This document shows, piece after piece, positions 1 through 5,661 of a DNA stretch of 6,094 bases. Numbering within the stretch: position 1 is the first letter of the stretch; each line of letters opens with the position of its first letter. The notes below the pieces were generated by a model. It saw only the letters and a program-made list of their open reading frames with translations. It made no database searches and was not told where the DNA came from. The DNA lies in NCBI GenBank assembly GCA_014764075.1, contig JACXUE010000084.1, positions 1-6,094 on the forward strand, written 5' to 3'. The position numbers and the translations under genes were made by a program. This DNA comes from Sulfuricurvum sp. (GTDB lineage: Bacteria > Campylobacterota > Campylobacteria > Campylobacterales > Sulfurimonadaceae).

Positions 1-119
1 GGCATCTCTTCGACATATTTTGGGGGGGCAAACTGTATCTGTGGTTCTGTAAGTCGAGCGGTACATCCGGTTATAAAAAACATTACTGCTGGCAATAAAA
101 AATGGGATATTTTGACCAT
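1..119 (-). CDS. flgH: Flagellar L-ring lipoprotein FlgH, 5' end only
   Basis: Only the first 39 codons and two bases of the next are in the window; the gene runs off the left edge. FlgH builds the outer-membrane L ring around the flagellar rod. The visible protein starts MVKISHFLLP, has a short hydrophobic segment, and reaches a lipobox ITGC with the lipid-carrying cysteine at residue 19. It continues TEPQIQFAPPKYVEEMP, which closely resembles the segment just after the signal peptide in Helicobacter and Campylobacter FlgH (pattern EPKI.F.PP.YVEE.P, from memory). The ATG at 119 is preceded by GGAAAG five bases upstream, a good ribosome binding site. A sigma-54 promoter lies just upstream, as expected for rod/ring genes in this phylum. 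Codons 30-32 contain a run of seven C. The lipoprotein reading is seen directly; the FlgH name rests on a short stretch. Confidence 0.78.
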   Translation of the reverse strand, partial: MVKISHFLLPAVMFFITGCTARLTEPQIQFAPPKYVEEM

Positions 120-146
120 TTGCGCTTTCCGATTACATTATTTAGA

Positions 147-152
147 TATAAT
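147..152 (+). promoter_or_regulatory. -10 box (TATAAT) of a sigma-70-type promoter for yqeY
   Basis: A perfect TATAAT lies 28 bases before the yqeY ATG, giving a predicted start near 158-160 and a leader of about 20 bases. No convincing -35 hexamer sits at the right distance; this is common in Campylobacterota, where housekeeping promoters depend mainly on the -10 box and AT-rich upstream DNA. It lies next to, and on the opposite strand from, the sigma-54 promoter at 154-171. Confidence 0.55.
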
Positions 153-153
153 T

Positions 154-171
154 AAGCAATAATAGTTCCAA
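154..171 (-). promoter_or_regulatory. Sigma-54 (RpoN) promoter for flgH
   Basis: Read on the minus strand, bases 171 to 154 give TTGGAAC-TATTA-TTGCTT. The invariant GG (169-168) and GC (157-156) are separated by exactly ten bases, and the flanks match the extended Campylobacter/Helicobacter RpoN consensus (TTGGAAC...TTGCTT). Transcription would start near 144 and leave a leader of about 25 bases before the flgH ATG at 119. In Campylobacterota, RpoN with the FlgR activator drives rod, ring and hook genes. The match is seen directly; regulation of flgH is inferred from position. Confidence 0.85.
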
Positions 172-180
172 GGGGAAAAC

Positions 181-624
181 ATGAGTTTAAAAGAACAAAT
201 CAATAACGATATCAAAACTGCTATGAAAGAGAAAAATACCCTGTTACGTGACACGCTTCGTCTATTAACCAGTGCCATGAAACAGGTCGAAGTGGATGAG
301 CGCAAAGAGTTGAGTGATGAGGATATTATCAAAATCATCCAGAAACAGGTGAAGCAACGCAACGATGCTATGGCACAATACAAAGAGGCGGGACGGGAAG
401 ATTTGTACGATCAAGAGGCGGCAGAAGCGGCTATTTTCGAAACCTACCTCCCAAAACAGCTGAGCGATGATGAGCTCGAAACCGCCCTTAAATCGATTAT
501 TGCCGAAGTTGGAGCAGAGAGTATGAAAGATATCGGTAAAGTGATGGGTGCCGCATCCAAAACGCTCGGCGCTTCTGCTGATGGCAAACGGATCAACGAG
601 TGCGCCAAAAAGCTCTTGAACTAA
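181..624 (+). CDS. GatB/YqeY domain protein
   Basis: This is a complete 147-residue protein, the usual length for stand-alone YqeY proteins. The family shares the C-terminal helical domain of the GatB subunit of Glu/Asp-tRNA amidotransferase, a tRNA-contacting module, but the exact role of the free-standing form is not settled. Family marks are the N-terminal helix MSLKEQINNDIKTAMKEK, the stretch LLRDTLRLL at about 21-29, the segment QVKQRNDAMAQYKEAGREDL at about 56-75, the ETYLPKQLSDDEL segment at about 87-99, and a C-terminal KDIGKVMG motif at about 116-123 followed by a glycine/alanine-rich region. AAGGGG at 170-175 is a strong ribosome binding site and fixes the start. The gene is divergent from flgH and converges with the minus-strand M14-like gene, whose stop is only 9 bp away, with no clear terminator between. 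It is a cytosolic protein. Confidence 0.93.
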   Translation: MSLKEQINNDIKTAMKEKNTLLRDTLRLLTSAMKQVEVDERKELSDEDIIKIIQKQVKQRNDAMAQYKEAGREDLYDQEAAEAAIFETYLPKQLSDDELETALKSIIAEVGAESMKDIGKVMGAASKTLGASADGKRINECAKKLLN

Positions 625-633
625 AAGGTAGTT

Positions 634-1563
634 TTATTCTATCGATGCGATCCGAAACGCAATCGAATTTTGGAAAATCAGTGGATACGAATACTGACAG
701 GTCAACACACCCGAAATGGGAGTTACGATTTTTTCAACCTTTTCGCCGCTTAACGCATCAAAAATATATCCCAAAGTACCCCCTTTTTCGATAGTGGTAC
801 CGCATGAGACGAGAGGTTCAAAAATACCGGCATGAGAAGCTTTGAGTACCGTGATATGATCCGGTTCGATCACATTACTTGAAAATCCCTCAAATACTGG
901 AATATCCAGCATCCCCCGTTTTGACATAAATCGAACCAGAGAACCGTGTACCTCTTTGGAGCTAATCGGATCGATCGAACCGTTTTTACCAAACACGACT
1001 GATAGCGCTTTCGTCTCCCACAACTGCCAGTTGTATTGGAGCATCACCGTCTCGATCGGGCTGTAACGGCGATGATGGATAAACCGCATCCCCAAATCGC
1101 GAGCGGAATCGAGATCCTCATAATCGCTTTGGATCAGTTTGACATACGGCAGACACATCCCCTGATCACGCCGCCCCTCCAAAATAATCCCATAATCGTA
1201 CCCTTGAAGCGATTCGAACAATTTTGCGGCGATTCTCTGCGTCGTTTCACCGAGATGGTATCCTGGAAACATCATGTTAATATCGGTTTTATCCAGTGGC
1301 CAAAACGTCTCCCCCATATTGAGAGCGTAGGTATTGACTGCAGGAACGACCAAAATCTTGCCGATTACCTTCCCCTCTTTCTCTTTTTGGCGCAAATATT
1401 CGACCAAACGAGAGGCGACGTAGAGCTGGTTGATATGATCCCCGCTCATCGCTCCGACAATCGCTAACGATGGTCCTTTGGACTCTTCGCCGAACAAAAA
1501 CCCCTCCACTTTGAGCGGAGCACGGTTTGGAGATTTAAAATTGAGTATTTCGAGTCGCTTCAT
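634..1563 (-). CDS. AstE/AspA-like (M14 fold) protein with lost zinc site, likely pseudoenzyme
   Basis: This complete 309-residue protein aligns over nearly its full length with its upstream neighbour (1560-2498) and belongs to the succinylglutamate desuccinylase/aspartoacylase family. Shared landmarks are the region around SGD at 40-42, PAVN at 74-77, DINMMFPG at 94-101 (DLNRIFPG in the neighbour), and a C-terminal beta domain with IEKGGTLGYIFDALSGE at about 258-274. The key residues are gone. The first motif H-G-D-E reads S-G-D-H (S40, H43), the third zinc ligand (H in DIHSS) is E129, the catalytic glutamate is V190, and the R of DLNR is M97. It is unlikely to be a zinc hydrolase as written. 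Its ATG overlaps the neighbour's stop as ATGA, and GGAG lies eight bases upstream. A role as partner subunit or binding protein for the active paralogue is inference. Confidence 0.85.
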   Translation of the reverse strand: MKRLEILNFKSPNRAPLKVEGFLFGEESKGPSLAIVGAMSGDHINQLYVASRLVEYLRQKEKEGKVIGKILVVPAVNTYALNMGETFWPLDKTDINMMFPGYHLGETTQRIAAKLFESLQGYDYGIILEGRRDQGMCLPYVKLIQSDYEDLDSARDLGMRFIHHRRYSPIETVMLQYNWQLWETKALSVVFGKNGSIDPISSKEVHGSLVRFMSKRGMLDIPVFEGFSSNVIEPDHITVLKASHAGIFEPLVSCGTTIEKGGTLGYIFDALSGEKVEKIVTPISGVLTCQYSYPLIFQNSIAFRIASIE

Positions 1564-2498
1564 CCATTCTCTCCAAAAATACGACCTACCAACGATCCCT
1601 CATAGACAATCGGATACGCACGCAGCGTAAAAAGTATCCCCCCGATGGGAGCGATTACCTCATCAAGCATTTGACCGCTCAAAGGATCAACGATATGTCC
1701 GACGACATCCCCTTTGTGGATCATTTGACAATGCTCGATAGCAGGGACGAACAGACCCGGATACGAGGCATTAAGATACGCCACTTCCCCTATTTCTGAC
1801 TGGATCGGTTTTCTTACATCAAGCGGCTCAATATCCAAAAACCCCTCTTCCGCCAACAGATTCAAAATTCCGTCCAAAAGTTGATGCCCGTAGGCTTTAC
1901 TCAAACGCATCCCCACTCCCATCTCGACTACGAGTGTTTTGGTTCCGTGCATATTCATCGCATGGGCAAAGGTCGATTCCAAAACCGTTACAGCATCATG
2001 CACCCAAACAAAATCGATATTGAGTTTATTGGCAAGCGGTACTAATGTTTTTGCCTGAGATTTGGCAATACGAACCTGGGGAATTTCCCTCAAAAAGATA
2101 TTGGAAGAGTGGATGTCGATCGCAATCTCCGAACCTTTCATCGCATTAACCACACCATCAGCAATCTGGGCTGGGAGAAAATCGTTTTTGCTCCCCGGAA
2201 AAATACGGTTGAGATCAACATCGTAAAAAGGGACGGAACGGGTAATACTATCGATCCCCAAAGAGTTGATTGCCGGATAAATATCGATTGTCGCTTTGAT
2301 CTTCTCCGGATTGGCTCGCAACCATTCGCCGAGGAGAAAACAGACATATTGCCCCTCCAGTTCATCGCCATGAATACCGCTCACAATCGATATCCGCTTA
2401 AGCGTTTCACCGCTTTGCGGAATATAACGACATCTCTGTATCCGAAACTGTTCCCCGACCGGAAGATCGATCGAGAATACCTCTTCTATAACACCCAT
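1560..2498 (-). CDS. AstE/AspA-like zinc deacylase/peptidase (M14 fold), catalytic site intact
   Basis: This predicted 312-residue zinc hydrolase belongs to the succinylglutamate desuccinylase/aspartoacylase family, whose members cleave amide bonds of N-acyl amino acids or short peptides. All family residues are visible: zinc ligands H43 and E46 in SGIHGDELEG, substrate-binding DLNR at 95-98, third zinc ligand H130 in IDIHSS, and catalytic E192 in VVEMGVG. A C-terminal beta domain with IHKGDVVGHIVDPLSG follows. The substrate cannot be read from sequence; nothing here suggests arginine catabolism, so astE is not assigned. I chose ATG 2498 because AGGGG lies seven bases upstream and translation then begins MGVIEEVFS, as in relatives. 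ATG 2513 overlaps the alpha-E stop as ATGA but has no clear ribosome site, and GTG 2543 would overlap the alpha-E gene by 34 bases. It lies between the alpha-E gene and its degenerate paralogue. Confidence 0.88.
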   Translation of the reverse strand: MGVIEEVFSIDLPVGEQFRIQRCRYIPQSGETLKRISIVSGIHGDELEGQYVCFLLGEWLRANPEKIKATIDIYPAINSLGIDSITRSVPFYDVDLNRIFPGSKNDFLPAQIADGVVNAMKGSEIAIDIHSSNIFLREIPQVRIAKSQAKTLVPLANKLNIDFVWVHDAVTVLESTFAHAMNMHGTKTLVVEMGVGMRLSKAYGHQLLDGILNLLAEEGFLDIEPLDVRKPIQSEIGEVAYLNASYPGLFVPAIEHCQMIHKGDVVGHIVDPLSGQMLDEVIAPIGGILFTLRAYPIVYEGSLVGRIFGENG

Positions 2499-2505
2499 AC
2501 CTTCA

Positions 2506-2510
2506 CCCCT
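2506..2510 (-). promoter_or_regulatory. Ribosome binding site AGGGG that decides the M14 gene start
   Basis: AGGGG directly follows the TG of the alpha-E stop codon and lies seven bases before ATG 2498. It favours 2498 over the overlapping ATG at 2513 and the GTG at 2543, neither of which has a clear site. Confidence 0.5.
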
Positions 2511-3208
2511 CATGATTGCGCTTGGGAAGATACCAAAGCGCACGTATCTTTGTAGATCACCCGATCGACAACGCCGTTCAGAAAGATTAAAAATTTTAAA
2601 ATATCGGCAGTCGTGACATTGATCGGACGATAGCGGCGGTTGAGTTGACGGGCAATTGTATTGATTACGTCGATATCGGCACTCACCATCTCGATCTCTC
2701 TATATAAACGGAGGATAAGATCAAACCGTTCAATTTGCTGTCCGAAGCGAATCAACTGATAGGCGCGGGAACGGTCAAGCTCGGTCGAAAAAATCCCCAA
2801 GATGAGACTGCACTCATCGATCATCTTCTCTAGATTTGTGGGACTTACCGCACAGTCTCTCCCATCTCGAAGCTGATTATAAATTTTGTTGAGGGTTGCA
2901 AAACCTCTCTCATCGAGTAAATGCCGAGTCTCAATCGCATTTTCCCGTGCCCATCCGATAATCTGCTCGATACTGCCGCCATAATTACCATAAACACCTT
3001 GTTGAAGAAAATCTCGGGCATTTTTGTACTCGATCTCCACTCCCAGTTTTTCATAGAGTTTACGTCCATACTCAAAATCACGATCAATCACATAATCGTA
3101 AGTGTTTACCAACTCTTTGAGCATCGTCTCCGCACGCTGAACGTACCGTCCAAACCAATAAAGACGCTCTGCCGTATTGACCGAAATCGCCATACCATCG
3201 ACTATCAT
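2510..3208 (-). CDS. Alpha-E domain (DUF403, COG2307) protein
   Basis: This is an all-helical protein of 232 residues. Family marks are the N-terminal NTAERLYWFGRYVQRAETML (11-30; the family form is near TADSLYWLGRYxERAE), WARENAIETRHLL at 86-98 (family: ARENARxIRELL), and QLIRFGQQIERFDLILRLYR at 151-170 (family: LGRxLERADMxxRLLD). Biochemistry is unknown. In many bacteria the gene sits directly beside a circularly permuted ATP-grasp gene, as here, and it has been proposed to help in peptide or amide-bond formation. It is shorter than the roughly 300 residues I recall for typical members, and its last 25 or so residues do not show the usual F-P-R-S ending. The frame is open further upstream to 3385, but that part overlaps the ATP-grasp gene in another frame. 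ATG 3208, overlapping the ATP-grasp stop as ATGA, is the sensible start; ATG 3193 is the alternative. Confidence 0.85.
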   Translation of the reverse strand: MIVDGMAISVNTAERLYWFGRYVQRAETMLKELVNTYDYVIDRDFEYGRKLYEKLGVEIEYKNARDFLQQGVYGNYGGSIEQIIGWARENAIETRHLLDERGFATLNKIYNQLRDGRDCAVSPTNLEKMIDECSLILGIFSTELDRSRAYQLIRFGQQIERFDLILRLYREIEMVSADIDVINTIARQLNRRYRPINVTTADILKFLIFLNGVVDRVIYKDTCALVSSQAQS

Positions 3209-4569
3209 AATTCCACCACCCATGTATCTTTGAAACCGCCACCTTGGGACGAGTTGACGAGGTAGTTCCCCTCCTCCATCGCATAACGGGTCAATCCACC
3301 CATACTGACCGTCACTTTTTCCCCATAGATGACATAAGCGCGCAAATCGGCTTTGCGCGGAGCGATTCCCCCCTCCATCATACACGGCAAATCATAAAAC
3401 TCGATCACCTCCTGCGCAATCCATCGGCGAGGTTCTGCCAAAATCATCTCTATGATCTCGGCACGTTTTTCAGGACTCAAACGGTTTCCAAACAAAACAC
3501 CGTATCCTCCCGCTTCTGCCACATCTTTAATAACAAGCTTATCGATATTTGCCAATACGTATTCTCGATCTTTCTCATAATAGGGTAAATAGGTTGGGGC
3601 ATTCGAGAGGATCGGCTCTTCATCGAGATAATATTTGACCATTTGAGGGACGAAATAGTAGATCCCTTTATCATCGGCGACACCGTTTCCAATACTGTTC
3701 ATAATAGCTACATTACCCGCACGATATGCCCGCGCAATCCCTTTGACCCCAATGAGGCTACCCTCTTCAAACGCTTCGGGATCAAGAAAATCATCATCGA
3801 GCCGACGATAGATCGTCCCTACCCTCTGACGCTCTCCATCAAATGAGCACAAATAGACCTCATCGTCGATCACAACCAAATCATCCCCCTGAGCCAACGT
3901 CGCTCCGGTGATTTTAGCAAGATAGCTGTGTTCGTAGTAGGCCGAATTATACCGTCCGGGGGTGAGGATGACATTGAGCCCTCCGGTGTTGACGTAATCC
4001 ATCGCCGCTTTGAGCTCATCGCCGTAGTGTTTGATTTTGCCGATTTTCATCTGTTCGAAAAATTCCGGATAAGTGTGACGGAATGCACGGCGTATAGTGA
4101 GAGGATAACTCACCCCGCTGGGAACTCTGAGGTTATCCTCGAGAATTACCCATTTACCAGTTGCCGCATCTTTGACCAAATCGATACCGCTGACATGGGT
4201 ACGGATATTTTTCGGAGGGTTCACCCCCATAAACTCCGGTAAAAACGCTTTTGCCGAATCGACATACTCACGAGGGACAACACCATCTTTGACAATCTTT
4301 TGATCATTGTAAATATCGTTCAAAAAGGCATTCAACGCTTTAACCCGCTGGATAATACCCGCTTCGAGCTTGTCAAATTCCGCTTTGGGGATGATACGGG
4401 GGATCATATCAAAAGGGAAAGAACGCTCAATAAAGGTTCCGTCTTTAAAAAGGTTGAAATTAACCGCATTGGTCTCTAAAAACTCTTTAAACTCAGAAAC
4501 TTTGCTCTGATCGACACCCTCAAAGATATCGTAAAACTTTTGCAATTCGGGAGAGACAGGTTCAAGCAT
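3205..4569 (-). CDS. Circularly permuted ATP-grasp protein (COG2308 type)
   Basis: This 454-residue protein is a predicted ATP-dependent carboxylate-amine ligase of the circularly permuted ATP-grasp family. Visible motifs are the magnesium-binding EDNLRVPSGVSYPL at about 144-157, YRRLDDDFLDP at about 254-264, the nucleotide-binding lysine and glycine-rich loop IKDVAEAGGYG at about 347-357, WIAQEVI at about 383-389, DLRAYV at 409-414, and the C-terminal GGLTRYA and NSSQGGGFKDTW blocks at about 424-450. All are intact, so the enzyme looks active; the substrate is unknown. ATG 4569 has AAGGGG five bases upstream and gives MLEPVSPELQ. A TTG at 4599 would add ten residues and has a weaker site. 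The stop overlaps the alpha-E start. The 83 bp upstream to trpC shows no convincing promoter, so co-transcription with trpC is possible. Cytosolic. Confidence 0.93.
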   Translation of the reverse strand: MLEPVSPELQKFYDIFEGVDQSKVSEFKEFLETNAVNFNLFKDGTFIERSFPFDMIPRIIPKAEFDKLEAGIIQRVKALNAFLNDIYNDQKIVKDGVVPREYVDSAKAFLPEFMGVNPPKNIRTHVSGIDLVKDAATGKWVILEDNLRVPSGVSYPLTIRRAFRHTYPEFFEQMKIGKIKHYGDELKAAMDYVNTGGLNVILTPGRYNSAYYEHSYLAKITGATLAQGDDLVVIDDEVYLCSFDGERQRVGTIYRRLDDDFLDPEAFEEGSLIGVKGIARAYRAGNVAIMNSIGNGVADDKGIYYFVPQMVKYYLDEEPILSNAPTYLPYYEKDREYVLANIDKLVIKDVAEAGGYGVLFGNRLSPEKRAEIIEMILAEPRRWIAQEVIEFYDLPCMMEGGIAPRKADLRAYVIYGEKVTVSMGGLTRYAMEEGNYLVNSSQGGGFKDTWVVEL

Positions 4570-4574
4570 TCGCA

Positions 4575-4580
4575 CCCCTT
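4575..4580 (-). promoter_or_regulatory. Ribosome binding site AAGGGG of the ATP-grasp gene
   Basis: AAGGGG lies five bases before ATG 4569. It is stronger than the AGGA in front of the alternative TTG at 4599 and is the reason for choosing the shorter protein. Confidence 0.6.
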
Positions 4581-4652
4581 GGGAATTAAGATTATTCAAT
4601 GATATCCTAAACTAATCTCAAGGGTTGCTTAAAAAAGAAGTAAATGTTATTT

Positions 4653-5438
4653 TTATCCGTTTTTAAGAGTTTTCAGTGCAGATTCTACATCATCTTGACG
4701 CATCAGCGATTCACCGACCAAAAACGCATCAACTCCCGCTTTGTTCAAATCTTCGAGCTGGCCGTGCTCATAGATACCGCTCTCAGCCACGATGATCTTG
4801 CCGTTCGGGATGAGAGGGATGAGATCGTAGCTCAGATTCATATTCATCTCAAAAGTTTGGAGATTACGGTGGTTGATCCCTATGATATCGGCTCCCGCAT
4901 AGATCGCTTTGGTGAGTTCGACTTTGTCATGGATCTCGACAAGTGCTTCCATCCCCAAATGGCGGGTATAGTTGAGGAGCTCTTTGAGTTCGTCTTTGGA
5001 GAGTGCCGCCGCGATAAGGAGGACAAAATCGGCTCCATACACAAGCGCTTCGAGGAGTTGATATTTGGAGACGATAAAATCTTTACGGAGCAGCGGAATG
5101 CCGACATAGCGGCGAATCTCCGCCAAATAATCAAGATTCCCTTGAAAGAAATGAGGTTCAGTCAGAATCGAAATTGCGTTTGCTCCGCCACGCTCATACG
5201 CCTGTGCGATCGCTACAGGATCGAAATCTTCACGGATCACCCCTTTGGACGGGGAGGCTTTTTTGACTTCGCTGATGATACGATACGGCTCCTGCGGAGT
5301 CGAGGTGAGGTAGGGTCGTACGTCACGTGGTGCACGAGCATTAAAGGCGAGCGAACGTCCGAGCCAATCCATGCTGAACTTGGCTTCACGCTCTTTGAGG
5401 TCTTCTTTGGTTTTTTTGATAATGTCGTCTAAAATCAT
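4653..5438 (-). CDS. trpC: Indole-3-glycerol phosphate synthase
   Basis: This complete 261-residue single-domain TIM barrel closes the indole ring of 1-(2-carboxyphenylamino)-1-deoxyribulose 5-phosphate, with loss of CO2 and water, in tryptophan synthesis. All catalytic positions known from the Saccharolobus enzyme are present: E57 and the lysines in SEVKKASPSKG, K119 in LLRKDF, E168 in ALVEIHD, N191 in GINHRNL, and E219-S220 in VAESG. The phosphate site is formed by GIYEHG and the FLVGESLM loop near the C-terminus. There is no fused PRAI (TrpF) domain. The frame opens at ATG 5453, but ATG 5438 is better: it gives MILDDIIKKTKEDL, typical of TrpC, and has AAAAGGA five bases upstream. No other trp gene is in the window, which suits the scattered trp genes of Campylobacterota. 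The upstream neighbour is the TPR/nucleotidyltransferase chimera. Confidence 0.96.
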   Translation of the reverse strand: MILDDIIKKTKEDLKEREAKFSMDWLGRSLAFNARAPRDVRPYLTSTPQEPYRIISEVKKASPSKGVIREDFDPVAIAQAYERGGANAISILTEPHFFQGNLDYLAEIRRYVGIPLLRKDFIVSKYQLLEALVYGADFVLLIAAALSKDELKELLNYTRHLGMEALVEIHDKVELTKAIYAGADIIGINHRNLQTFEMNMNLSYDLIPLIPNGKIIVAESGIYEHGQLEDLNKAGVDAFLVGESLMRQDDVESALKTLKNG

Positions 5439-5443
5439 CTTTT

Positions 5444-5450
5444 TCCTTTT
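5444..5450 (-). promoter_or_regulatory. Ribosome binding site AAAAGGA of trpC
   Basis: AAAAGGA ends five bases before ATG 5438 and begins at the last base of the upstream gene's TGA stop (5452-5450). It supports the shorter trpC start and suggests the upstream nucleotidyltransferase tail is joined to trpC right at the trpC leader. Confidence 0.6.
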
Positions 5451-5661
5451 CATACATAAATACCCTCTCGTAAAATTCTATTTTTTAAAGAGAGATTCAT
5501 TTTGTCTCTAATCCTAACAACATCAACTTTTGTGTGAAATGTGTTTTCAAGATTTTCTTTAAAATCATACAAAGTAAAATAATCGCTCATTTTTGTCTCG
5601 ATGGCAATATCGATATCGCTGTTATCGTGGTTTTCCCTCTGGCATACGAACCGAAAAGGTC
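5450..5661 (-). pseudogene. Remnant of a MntA-type (MNT) nucleotidyltransferase antitoxin gene
   Basis: About 70 codons of a minimal nucleotidyltransferase remain. Intact members are roughly 95-100 residues with a G-S-(x)n-D-x-D active site. Here DLFGSYARG is readable at 5661-5635 in one frame, while SDIDIAIE, the domain core and the ending VDVVRIRDKMN...LREGIYV are in the next frame. One extra G in the GGG run at 5635-5637 would join them as GSYARGENHDNSDID. The N-terminal 25 or so residues and any start codon are missing, and a TAG at 5670-5668 closes the GSYARG frame just upstream. The expressed frame therefore has D-x-D but no G-S loop and should be inactive. MntA proteins normally neutralise a HEPN toxin (HepT) encoded next door; no HEPN gene is here, and trpC follows directly. 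The tail is visibly more AT-rich than its neighbours, with AGG/AGA codons, suggesting transfer. Confidence 0.75.

Noticed and set aside
619..633. Small inverted repeat AACTA-AAAGG-TAGTT followed by TTTA between the convergent yqeY and M14-like genes
   Set aside because: The stem is only five mostly A-T pairs and would be too weak for an intrinsic terminator; it may reflect chance around the two stop codons.
1036..1467. 143-codon plus-strand open frame opposite the degenerate M14-like gene
   Set aside because: It is a shadow frame without a ribosome site or motif; the minus-strand protein aligns with its paralogue throughout.
3209..3385. Upstream extension of the alpha-E frame to 3385
   Set aside because: It overlaps well-conserved ATP-grasp sequence in another frame, and the extra residues (rich in G, W and R) have no family resemblance.
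4570..4652. Possible promoter for the ATP-grasp operon (TTGAGA and TATCAT-like words on the minus strand)
   Set aside because: No pair of hexamers has acceptable spacing; read-through from trpC is equally likely.
4628..4667. Inverted repeat CTTAAAAA ... TTTTTAAG around the trpC stop, with a T run on the minus strand
   Set aside because: The eight-pair stem is nearly all A-T with a 24-base loop and no GC-rich core, so it is not a credible terminator.
4644..5432. Long 262-codon open frame on the plus strand opposite trpC
   Set aside because: It is the antisense shadow of a clear trpC gene, with no ribosome site and no recognisable protein features.
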